From contig CAILTZ010000669.1 of the NCBI GenBank assembly GCA_903837255.1, positions 1-6,350 on the forward strand: a stretch of 6,350 bases of DNA, read 5' to 3'. Made by a program: the position numbers and the translations under genes. Below the pieces are notes generated by a model. The model was given only the letters and a program-made list of their open reading frames with translations, was not told the DNA's origin and did no database searches. Below are positions 1 to 5,566 of the stretch, in pieces. The stretch's first letter is position 1; every line of letters starts with the position of its first letter. Source of the stretch: an uncultured Pirellula sp. (GTDB lineage: Bacteria; Planctomycetota; Planctomycetia; Pirellulales; Pirellulaceae).

Positions 1-1935
1 CGAGAGTGGATTGCCTCTTAAAAAAATCCGTTGCTCTTGGGGGTTTTTCGACTCATCTAAAACCATCGCTCGGGGTGGTGCACCCGGTGAGGACAGGTTC
101 AGCTGGTGGATCGCCGATCGCTTGCCGCTGATCATGTCGGCGATGGTCCTATTGGTCAGCTTGGAAGCTTCCTCATCAGGGACATTGAAGGGGGCATCGG
201 GTCCGTAGAGATGGTGTCGCAATTGACGGTGCGAGGGGCTGTTGATGGTCTGATGTTCGGCGTGATCGTCGGGAAGGACGGTTCCTCCGGGAGCGGCTTC
301 GAGGGACGTTCCAAGCAGCGCCGTCAACCATTGCTTGTGATGTTCGGCAAACAGTTCGCCGTACACATTGGCCAGTTCCAAGATCGATTTGGGTTTCTTC
401 TGAGCCACGGCATCGACAAGCAGAGGATTCCACTTGGGTGGTTCATTTCTAAGCCCATAAATTTTGTCTGGGGTGCGCCCGGTAGATTCCAACTCTGCGT
501 TGAGTTTTGCGACCAGCTCCTCGCACCGTTTTTGAAACTCCTCTGCCGGAACTTCAGCCCACATGCGAGCTTGGAACCATACGTGAAAGACAGGATCGTC
601 TTGAGCGAGTTGGTTTAGGTACTTGAGCCAACGATTCAGGACCGCAGGGCGAACTTCGTCGGTTCGGTAGGACAGGAATGCCGTTGCAAGATCCTGTTCA
701 GTAGCACCCTTGGCGATTTCGACCAAGTACATCCCGGCCTGCATGCGGAGTCGACTCCGCATGACTTCATTTTGCTCGCGGGCAAACTGCTGGTACTTGT
801 CACCGAGCGTCTTGAGCTGCGTCTCGTACTCCGATCGAGCGTTTGCATCCGAGGTATTGCCGATGATTGGCAAGCTCTCGGGCGGATTGCTCGGAGCAAT
901 CGACGCGTACAGCGCGTAATAGTCTGACGTCGGGATCGCATCGAATTTATGATCGTGGCATCGAGCGCATGTGACCGTCAAGCCCATGAGCCCCCGCGTG
1001 ATGACATCGATTCGATCGTCGATGGTGTCATGGTAATTGCGAAACTGCATACCGACAGTCAGGAATCCCAATCCAGCCAAACTCGGGTCGTTCTCGGGCA
1101 GACCCAATTGGTCCGCAGCGATCTGCTCGAGAATGAATCGGTCGACGGGCAAGTCCCTTTGGAAGGCATTGATCACATAATCGCGATAGGTGTATGAGAA
1201 TGGGAAACTCGTAAAGCCGATCGCTGCACCTCCATGGGTGTCGGCATACCTAGCGATATCCAACCAATGCTTGCCCCACCTCTCGGCATATCGAGGGGAA
1301 TCGAGCAATCGATCGATCCATAGGGTTAGGGACTCAGGGGATGGATCGGAGGCAATGGCCAACAACTCGTCTGGGGTCGGGGGTAGGCCGGTCAAATCGA
1401 TCGACACTCGCCGAATGAATTGCTCTCTGGATACAGCCGGCGAAAGTTTCAATCCAGCCTTACCTAGCGAGTCTTTGATAAATCGGTCGATGGGGTGTGC
1501 GGTTAGGTTGTTCTGGTTGGTGACCTGCTCGAGCAAGCTCGCCGAATCGCGGATCGGGACAAACGCCCAGTGCTCGGAGTACTTGGCACCTTGGGCAATC
1601 CAATCCTTGAGGATCTTTTGCTGCTGGGATGAAAGTGGCTTGCCCAAATGCCCTGGTGGCATGACCTCCTGCGGATCGGTCGATTCAATCCGTTGGACCA
1701 CAGGGCTTTGGTCGGCTTGACCTGCAAGGATCGCCGAGCGTTTGGCTTCGGCTTCGGTATCGAGTCGAAGATCGGCTTGTCGATTTTGCGCATCGGGGCC
1801 GTGGCACTGCAGGCAGTGGTTTGCCAGGATGGGGCGAACCTGTTGATTGAAATCGATCTGGGCTGTGGCTTGGATGGCCGTGGCAAACCACCATGCAAAA
1901 GCCAACGTGATGAATCGAAGGAATTCTCTATTCAT
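1..1935 (-). CDS. Secreted PSCyt1 + DUF1549 (PSCyt2) protein, C-terminus outside the window
   Basis: The minus-strand frame from ATG at 1935-1933 stays open to base 1 (645 codons), so the gene runs off the left edge. Residues 1-26 look like a Sec signal peptide: Arg3 and Arg7, a hydrophobic stretch from F8 to A20, then ATAQ. A PSCyt1 cytochrome-like domain follows, with CLQCH at 41-45 and the VMPP motif at 91-94, whose Met is a possible distal haem ligand. DUF1549 covers roughly 145-345, with ARYADTHGG at 228-236 and a second CxxCH (CARCHDHKFD) from 323. Residues 345-620 are a charged linker. The last visible residues, FLRGNPLS, typically precede DUF1553 (PSD1), so that domain should lie outside the window. 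These proteins are common in planctomycetes and often sit beside DUF1501 proteins or sulfatases; their biochemical role is poorly known, and c-type haem binding outside the cytoplasm is an inference. No clear Shine-Dalgarno precedes the start; the nearby upstream ATG (1939-1937) stops after three codons. Confidence 0.93.
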   Translation of the reverse strand, partial: MNREFLRFITLAFAWWFATAIQATAQIDFNQQVRPILANHCLQCHGPDAQNRQADLRLDTEAEAKRSAILAGQADQSPVVQRIESTDPQEVMPPGHLGKPLSSQQQKILKDWIAQGAKYSEHWAFVPIRDSASLLEQVTNQNNLTAHPIDRFIKDSLGKAGLKLSPAVSREQFIRRVSIDLTGLPPTPDELLAIASDPSPESLTLWIDRLLDSPRYAERWGKHWLDIARYADTHGGAAIGFTSFPFSYTYRDYVINAFQRDLPVDRFILEQIAADQLGLPENDPSLAGLGFLTVGMQFRNYHDTIDDRIDVITRGLMGLTVTCARCHDHKFDAIPTSDYYALYASIAPSNPPESLPIIGNTSDANARSEYETQLKTLGDKYQQFAREQNEVMRSRLRMQAGMYLVEIAKGATEQDLATAFLSYRTDEVRPAVLNRWLKYLNQLAQDDPVFHVWFQARMWAEVPAEEFQKRCEELVAKLNAELESTGRTPDKIYGLRNEPPKWNPLLVDAVAQKKPKSILELANVYGELFAEHHKQWLTALLGTSLEAAPGGTVLPDDHAEHQTINSPSHRQLRHHLYGPDAPFNVPDEEASKLTNRTIADMISGKRSAIHQLNLSSPGAPPRAMVLDESKNPQEQRIFLRGNPLS

Positions 1936-2009
1936 GCATCAGAGCCGACGAAAGAGGTAGGCCGGAGGGGCCAGGCGGGAGTTTTTTGGGGGGAAGGGAG
2001 GACCCGTTC

Positions 2010-2038
2010 ATCATAACTAGATATTATCCTCCGATCAA
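2010..2038 (-). promoter_or_regulatory. Candidate sigma70-type promoter of the PSCyt1/DUF1549 gene
   Basis: On the minus strand TTGATC (2038-2033) and TATGAT (2015-2010) are separated by exactly 17 bases, matching the TTGACA/TATAAT consensus at 4 and 5 of 6 positions. It would start transcription near 2003 and give a leader of about 65-70 nt, containing a polypyrimidine run (minus strand of about 1981-2000). This is the only gene start nearby on this strand. Planctomycete promoters are less well characterised than those of enterics, so this is a pattern match only. Confidence 0.4.
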
Positions 2039-2059
2039 CCGCTAGCATCGGTGATTGAA

Positions 2060-2366
2060 TTAGATCATGTAGGACCAGTCACCCTCATCGAGATGGCCAG
2101 GATAGTTAGGGCAATGCGAGCATCGATTCGTGCCAAGAATCGCATAAGCCGTCTTGAGAGCTTGGATGGTGCTGGCCCAAATCTCCGATTCCTCTCGGAA
2201 GACGTTCGAGGCACCGATGAGTTCGAGGATGCCGACATTGGAGAGTACTCCTAGCATTTCAGCATCGACACCGCTGAGCATCACGGTCAGTCCATAGTGC
2301 CACGCCGATCAAGATACAGAATTCGACGGAGACCAAGATCGCCGATAGGGCGGTGACGCGCCAATG
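2060..2366 (-). pseudogene. SulP-family anion transporter remnant (last membrane segment plus end of STAS domain, middle deleted)
   Basis: Two pieces of one family lie in different minus-strand frames. The upstream piece (codons from 2366 to about 2295) reads HWRVTALSAILVSVEFCILIGVAL, split here as HWRVTALSAI then LVSVEFCILIGVAL; this resembles a late transmembrane helix of SulP permeases, where SIEFCILIGV-like segments occur. The downstream piece (frame of ATG 2284, readable upstream as HYGLTV) has GVDAEMLGVLSNVGILELIG, a VF turn, ASTIQALKTAYAILG and CSHCP before a TAA stop at 2060-2062. It matches the last part of a STAS domain and the Cys-x-x-Cys-Pro tail seen in some SulP proteins. The missing middle is the end of the membrane domain and the start of STAS, roughly 80-120 residues by comparison with the family. 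With the frame change, no functional transporter can be made. The remnant ends where the plus-strand accessory module begins (2364), so that module may have inserted into or deleted the rest of sulP. Confidence 0.7.
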
Positions 2367-2567
2367 GATTTCCCAGTGCCGACCATCGATATGCTCGTCG
2401 AACGCATATCGCAAATGTACGACGGCCAACGGCCCGTCTCGGCAAAAGCCATTGCTGCTTCGTTCAAGCTATCCGAAGGTGCGATCGCCTCGAACCTTCG
2501 ACATGCGGCCGAGATGAAGGCAATCAAGGAAATCAAATCCTTCGGATGGATTCCGCTTCAGACCTAG
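2364..2567 (+). CDS. Small winged-helix/HTH-like protein
   Basis: A 67-residue protein with a convincing composition and an Ala-rich, alternating helical pattern. Residues 9-20 (IDMLVERISQMY) form a first helix; 27-47 (SAKAIAASFKLSEGAIASNLRHAA, given here to N44) read as a helix-turn-helix with a recognition helix around SEGAIASNLRHA; the tail (IKSFGWIPLQT) could be a wing. Such proteins sit just upstream of primase or replication genes in integrated elements and may act as regulator, excisionase-like factor or replication accessory; the specific role is unknown. An in-frame TAG at 2346-2348 rules out a longer form. The ribosome site is weak (AGGG about 13 nt upstream). The gene ends 51 bases before the primase start, on the same strand, suggesting cotranscription. 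The opposite-strand ORF here is its shadow, apart from the sulP remnant at its left edge. Confidence 0.62.
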   Translation: MDFPVPTIDMLVERISQMYDGQRPVSAKAIAASFKLSEGAIASNLRHAAEMKAIKEIKSFGWIPLQT

Positions 2568-2603
2568 CCACCATCAGCTGGCCCGTTTCCTCTGCCCCCT
2601 GTC

Positions 2604-2608
2604 AAGGA
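2604..2608 (+). promoter_or_regulatory. Ribosome binding site of the primase fragment
   Basis: AAGGA lies 10 bases before ATG 2619. It supports that start over the internal ATG at 2688, which is not preceded by a similar site. Confidence 0.45.
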
Positions 2609-2618
2609 TACGCATTCT

Positions 2619-3704
2619 ATGTCCATTGATCGTTTGTCTTTACTCGAGTGGCTCCTGCCTTATTGTGAACCCAATACCGTTTGCATCATGTATCCCAAAG
2701 GGAAGAGCGACGGTCCTGGTTGGGTCAATGGGCAGGAGCTCTCGGATCGTGCAATCTGTGCCTATCGAGCCGGCTCCCTGGCTTCTGAATCCTTCGATTC
2801 TATCACTCAAGACGGCAAGCCATATCGGATCACCCACGGGTCAAGTCTGGCACTTGTACCGCACCGCTATGGTGGGGTCGTGCGAGTCTGTTTCGATTTC
2901 GATGATCACGAAGGGGACGGTGGTAACGTACACCTAGCCGATCGCGTTGATCGATTTCTAGGTGCTTCGTCGATCCGATTTACCAGCAAGAGCGGTAAGG
3001 GATTGCACTGCTTCTACACACTCGCCGAGCCAATGGCCATCGAAGCATTCCACGAATGGTCAAAGTCCTGGGGATTCAATCGTCGAGGGGACATCGAGTG
3101 CTTACCCAAGACCGAAAAGCGATCCGCAGTCTGGCTACCCAACGAGCCCAACGAGCGAGGTGGCGACACGTATCTATGTGGCACAACCGATAGCTGCATC
3201 ATCGGGCAATTGCCCAAGGCACCTAGCAAGCGACTGGCCAAGCCGACGCTAGATTTCCTACGAGGATTCGTCGCCCCCGGCTATCGCAACGATGCACTCA
3301 ACAGCGCGTCGTACCACTGCGCCAAAGCAAGAATACCAGAGAGCGAAGCACGCAGCCTGTGCCTCCGCGCGGCCGATCTATGTAGGCTCCTAGCCGAGGA
3401 ATCAGATAAGACGCAATCGACCTTTGCAAGCGGTTTCAGAGCCGGCCTAGAGGAAGTGCGAGCAAAACCAGCCAGGGTCACTGCCGATCGCATGGCCGGC
3501 GTCGAGCAACTACGTGGCCTCGGTTGCACCGACTATGGCAATGCACAACGCTTAGTTCGTAAACACGGAGCCAATATTCGGTACTGCTATGAGTTCAACC
3601 AATGGCTCGCCTGGACTGGAACGCCGGCCGATGGAACAGATCCTCACGGAATTTCAGCAGGAACTAGCGGGCATCTGCAACTGGGCCGTTCGTGGCTGCC
3701 TTGA
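2619..3704 (+). CDS. P4/D5-type replication primase, N-terminal primase part only (helicase domain deleted)
   Basis: The first 335 codons read as an archaeo-eukaryotic-type primase of a phage, plasmid or satellite. The metal-binding motif FDFDD lies at 92-96, SGKGLHCFY at 125-133 supplies the second-motif histidine (H130), and IECLPK at 159-164 with VWLPNEP at 171-177 corresponds to the third motif. A helical PriCT-like segment follows at about 215-280 (GYRNDALNSA, then FASGFRAGLEE). Residues 303-334 (CTDYGNAQRLVRKHGANIRY, then CYEFNQWLAWTG) match the linker that leads into the D5 N-terminal/helicase region. After T335 the protein loses family similarity and stops 26 residues later. The SF3 helicase core with its Walker motifs is absent; its C-terminal neighbour reappears in another frame from about 3634. 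Intact relatives are usually 700-900 residues. The primase domain could still fold, but helicase-coupled replication initiation should be lost. Alternative view: a stable primase-only protein. Confidence 0.72.
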   Translation: MSIDRLSLLEWLLPYCEPNTVCIMYPKGKSDGPGWVNGQELSDRAICAYRAGSLASESFDSITQDGKPYRITHGSSLALVPHRYGGVVRVCFDFDDHEGDGGNVHLADRVDRFLGASSIRFTSKSGKGLHCFYTLAEPMAIEAFHEWSKSWGFNRRGDIECLPKTEKRSAVWLPNEPNERGGDTYLCGTTDSCIIGQLPKAPSKRLAKPTLDFLRGFVAPGYRNDALNSASYHCAKARIPESEARSLCLRAADLCRLLAEESDKTQSTFASGFRAGLEEVRAKPARVTADRMAGVEQLRGLGCTDYGNAQRLVRKHGANIRYCYEFNQWLAWTGTPADGTDPHGISAGTSGHLQLGRSWLP

Positions 3705-4071
3705 TTGGCAACGCTACGGAATGGGCGAACCACCCGAGGTACGCATCGCAACCACAGGTTATAGAGACGAAATGGACGTCCTGCAGGATTTTCTGGCCGA
3801 ATGCTGCGTGCTGGATGCCAGTGCAAAAGTCGCTAGCCAAGACCTCTATGCCGAATACAAGCGCTGGGCAACCGACGCCGGCGAGCGAGCGCTCTCCCAG
3901 AAGCGATTCTCCCGGTGGATGGAGCATCGAGGCGTCCAGATGGGATTCAGCAAACAGCACACCTCGCACGGCAAGATCTGGAACGGCATCGCGCTAGACC
4001 TAAGAACCGCCATGCACATGTCGACCGACGGCAAATTCGGAGTTCGTAACGATGAATCATCGTTTCCGTAA
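3589..4071 (+). pseudogene. Orphan C-terminal end of the P4/D5-type primase-helicase
   Basis: The frame is open from ATG 3589, but family similarity starts only at about 3634 (EQILTEFQQELAGICNWAVR, then GCLDWQRYGMGEPPEVR). This is the segment just after the SF3 ATPase core in P4-type proteins (ELxGILNWAxxGxxxWxxxGLxxP). Then come ATTGYRDEMDVLQDFLAECC and a C-terminal winged-helix-like region (LYAEYKRWATDAGERALSQK, then RFSRWMEHRG), matching the usual end of these proteins. The first codons of this frame overlap the primase fragment in another frame and are its shadow. No ribosome site precedes ATG 3589 or 3631, so independent translation is doubtful. The natural reading is one ancestral gene at 2619-4071 from which a large internal block (inferred 300-400 codons) was deleted with a frameshift near 3621-3640. 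Confidence 0.65.
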
Positions 4072-4085
4072 ATGCTTATCCCAAT

Positions 4086-4160
4086 TCTGCCGTCACTGCG
4101 GTCACTTTCGATGTTGGGGGCAGTATCGAAAAGTGATGGGTGACGGCAGATGACGTCAGA
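4086..4160. repeat. Symmetric array of four 10-bp repeats around a stem (candidate origin or operator)
   Basis: TGACGGCAGA occurs at 4141-4150 and TGACGTCAGA directly after it at 4151-4160. On the opposite strand TGACGGCAGA occurs at 4095-4086 and TGACCGCAGT at 4104-4095. Thus two copies point each way around a core. The outer copies make an 11-bp perfect inverted repeat (4086-4096 with 4140-4150). Inside it, CACTTTCGAT (4103-4112) pairs with ATCGAAAAGTG (4125-4135) with one bulged A, leaving a 12-base loop rich in G. It begins 14 bases after the stop of the primase remnant. P4-type replication proteins are known to bind short iterons at their origins, so an origin or autoregulatory site is a reasonable inference; a terminator is less likely because no T-tract follows. 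Confidence 0.6.
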
Positions 4161-4201
4161 TTCCTGTTAATCGCTCTAAGACCCCAAACACGAACATGAA
4201 T

Positions 4202-4214
4202 AACACACACACAC
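4202..4214 (+). repeat. Short AC dinucleotide run
   Basis: An A followed by six AC units lies 12 bases before the ATG of the 100-residue gene. It fills the place where a ribosome site would normally be, and no Shine-Dalgarno is visible there. It may be chance. Confidence 0.5.
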
Positions 4215-4226
4215 GTATTCGCGCTC

Positions 4227-4529
4227 ATGTTACGTGTCCTATATGGCCACGGGCCGAGCTACATCCGGCTTGTGATCCATTTAGCACACCGAGCGACGCT
4301 AGCCGGCTTTGAGGTCAAGCCCGCTGGCATTTTCGCGTCGCATCGCCACGGACTATCACCCATCGGATTCTACGAGGATGCCCTTGGGGACGAACCCCAT
4401 CGCCACCTCGAAACCCCGCTTAGCGATCTTCTGGCGATCGCGCCCGATGTTGAATACACGCAGCAATGGTCTGCAGACATGGACAGGTACGTTTCTCGTT
4501 TCTCTACTCCCAAGGAGCCTTCTGTATGA
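4227..4529 (+). CDS. Unknown 100-residue protein, overlaps the next gene
   Basis: I do not recognise the family. The sequence looks genuinely coding: mixed polar composition, no low-complexity stretch, and a sensible acidic tail. It is His-rich in the first two thirds (HGP at 8-10, HLAHRA at 18-23, HRHG at 44-47, HRHLE at 78-82 approximately), so metal binding is conceivable, but no named motif is present. No membrane segment or signal peptide is seen. An in-frame TGA at 4197-4199 limits upstream extension; no ribosome site precedes ATG 4227, so the true start may be another codon. Its last four bases form an ATGA overlap with the ATG at 4526, and AAGGAG for the next gene lies inside its 3' end, indicating translational coupling with the coiled-coil gene. 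Confidence 0.58.
   Translation: MLRVLYGHGPSYIRLVIHLAHRATLAGFEVKPAGIFASHRHGLSPIGFYEDALGDEPHRHLETPLSDLLAIAPDVEYTQQWSADMDRYVSRFSTPKEPSV
4512..4517 (+). promoter_or_regulatory. Strong ribosome binding site for ATG 4526
   Basis: AAGGAG lies 8 bases before ATG 4526-4528, ideal spacing. It points to 4526, not 4553, as the ancestral start of the coiled-coil gene. The reading frame from 4526 meets TAG at 4547-4549 after seven sense codons. Confidence 0.6.
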
Positions 4530-4552
4530 GCATTTCAAAGTTTTTCTAGAAG

Positions 4553-5233
4553 ATGATCGGTTTGCAAAAACAGCGATCGCAACAAAAGCAAAACAGCTAT
4601 CGAGATCTGGTAGCCGCGATCGCGACGGGCAAGGAACCCAATCTGGCCGAGGTAGAACGGCTGCTTTCTGAGTTTGGCATGTCGCTCGATGACCTAAAGC
4701 AAGACGTCGAAGTCTACCAGACCCGGATGGCTCTCAAGGCACTGGTCGCCACGCTCCCGAAGATCGATCAAGAGACCGCGCTGGTGCAACAGAAGATTGC
4801 AGCAGCAGATCGGGAGCTGGAAGCAGCAGAGCAACGGTACGAAGACACGACCGCTCCGCTCTACGGCCGGCTCCGAGAGATCAACGAAGTGCGGAAAGAG
4901 ATCTCTCAGGCTCGCCAGGAGTTGTTCAACACCTGCGATAGCCCGGAGCTTGATGAGGAGTACGAACAGGTCGAAGCCGAAATGGAGTCGCTAACGAAGG
5001 TCAACCAGGAGTTGGAATCGCAAGCGACCTACGTGGAGGGAAGAGCGTTTACAGAGCGTCGCAAGTCCGAAACCGAGATCAAACAGACCGATCGAGATCA
5101 TCGATTGGAGCAGGCCAATGCGTTCCAGAAGCAAGCTGAATCGATCCGGCAAAAGATCAGGGAAAACACGCGATCGCAGGAGCAGCTTGTGAAGCGACGC
5201 GAGGAAATCGAAGAGCGAATGCGCCTCGCGTAG
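4553..5233 (+). CDS. Coiled-coil protein of unknown function, start disrupted by an amber codon
   Basis: A 226-residue, highly charged protein rich in Glu, Gln, Lys and Arg. Residues 1-55 include a basic, Gln-rich start (QKQRSQQKQ) and a small helical segment (AEVERLLSEFGMSLDDLKQD) that resembles the N-terminal part of other mobile-element coiled-coil proteins. From about 60 to the end it is nearly continuous heptad-like helix, with a probable break at PLY (about 103) and another near CDSPELDEE (about 127-135). No membrane segment, enzyme motif or DNA-binding fold is obvious; a structural or scaffold role is a guess. The ORF from ATG 4553 is in the same frame as ATG 4526, which has the good ribosome site and overlaps the previous stop, but TAG at 4547-4549 separates them. 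Translation could restart at 4553, where only a weak AGAAG precedes the ATG. It otherwise ends cleanly at TAG 5231-5233. Confidence 0.68.
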   Translation: MIGLQKQRSQQKQNSYRDLVAAIATGKEPNLAEVERLLSEFGMSLDDLKQDVEVYQTRMALKALVATLPKIDQETALVQQKIAAADRELEAAEQRYEDTTAPLYGRLREINEVRKEISQARQELFNTCDSPELDEEYEQVEAEMESLTKVNQELESQATYVEGRAFTERRKSETEIKQTDRDHRLEQANAFQKQAESIRQKIRENTRSQEQLVKRREEIEERMRLA

Positions 5234-5280
5234 TCGCTCTTGTTGATCTTGGTTATTTGGCAATCTGGTTGAATCGTAGT

Positions 5281-5311
5281 GAGCCGTCGGGTCTGGGGAG
5301 CCCGACGGCTC
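5281..5311 (+). terminator. Hairpin after the coiled-coil gene, possible terminator
   Basis: GAGCCGTCGGG (5281-5291) and CCCGACGGCTC (5301-5311) form a perfect GC-rich 11-bp stem with a 9-base loop, 48 bases after the stop codon. There is no T-tract on either side, so it is not a classical intrinsic terminator. The location fits the end of the plus-strand operon, and a dispersed extragenic repeat is the main alternative. Confidence 0.45.
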
Positions 5312-5496
5312 GGAGCAACGCAATTTCGTTAATTGCTAGCGCCAAGTTCTCGAACGCATTTTTCCCGAATGTCCTGCAACGCCGGAACGTTGCTTGCATT
5401 GGCTGCATCGCAAAAAGATTTTTTTGCATGTTTGTAGTGGACTGAGTCCCGCCAAAGGTGACAGTGAAACTGCCACTGCTCCCTGTGACCGTGACA

Positions 5497-5546
5497 AGTT
5501 GCTAGCTATTTCGATTCGCTAGCGATCATCGAAATAGCTAGCAACT
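5497..5546. repeat. Perfect 19-bp inverted repeat with a palindromic loop
   Basis: AGTTGCTAGCTATTTCGAT (5497-5515) is perfectly complementary to 5528-5546, with a 12-base loop. The loop itself contains TCGCTAGCGA (5516-5525), a palindrome, so GCTAGC appears three times in the structure. No T-tract follows. A recombinase or replication-initiator site, or a cruciform, fits better than a terminator. It sits 21 bases left of the repeats bordering the istA remnant. Confidence 0.75.
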
Positions 5547-5566
5547 CGAAATGTTAAGATAGAAAT

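Noticed and set aside
106..618. 170-codon plus-strand open frame
   Set aside because: It lies antisense to the well-supported PSCyt1/DUF1549 gene and has no family resemblance; same for other plus-strand frames up to 2016.
2051..2254. 67-codon plus-strand open frame
   Set aside because: Antisense of the STAS remnant, which has clear family features.
2309..2536. 75-codon minus-strand open frame
   Set aside because: Antisense shadow of the HTH-like protein; its frame is not the transporter frame.
4151..4158. TGACGTCA palindrome as a stand-alone operator
   Set aside because: It is better explained as part of the 10-mer repeat array.
4196..4312. Short frame from ATG 4196
   Set aside because: Overlaps the better 100-residue frame, has no ribosome site and no recognisable content.
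4309..4671. 120-codon plus-strand open frame
   Set aside because: Bridges the end of one gene and the start of the next in a third frame; Ser/Arg/Thr-rich shadow composition.
4991..5323. 110-codon minus-strand open frame
   Set aside because: Antisense of the coiled-coil gene; Leu/Ser-rich composition is the expected shadow of Glu/Lys/Arg/Gln codons.
5410..5427. Intrinsic terminator
   Set aside because: The T-run is inside the stem and not after a GC-rich stem, so it does not fit the usual form.
5377..5546. Retron msr-msd, integron attC or CRISPR array
   Set aside because: No reverse transcriptase or integrase in the window, no conserved attC core sites recognised, and no regularly spaced repeats.
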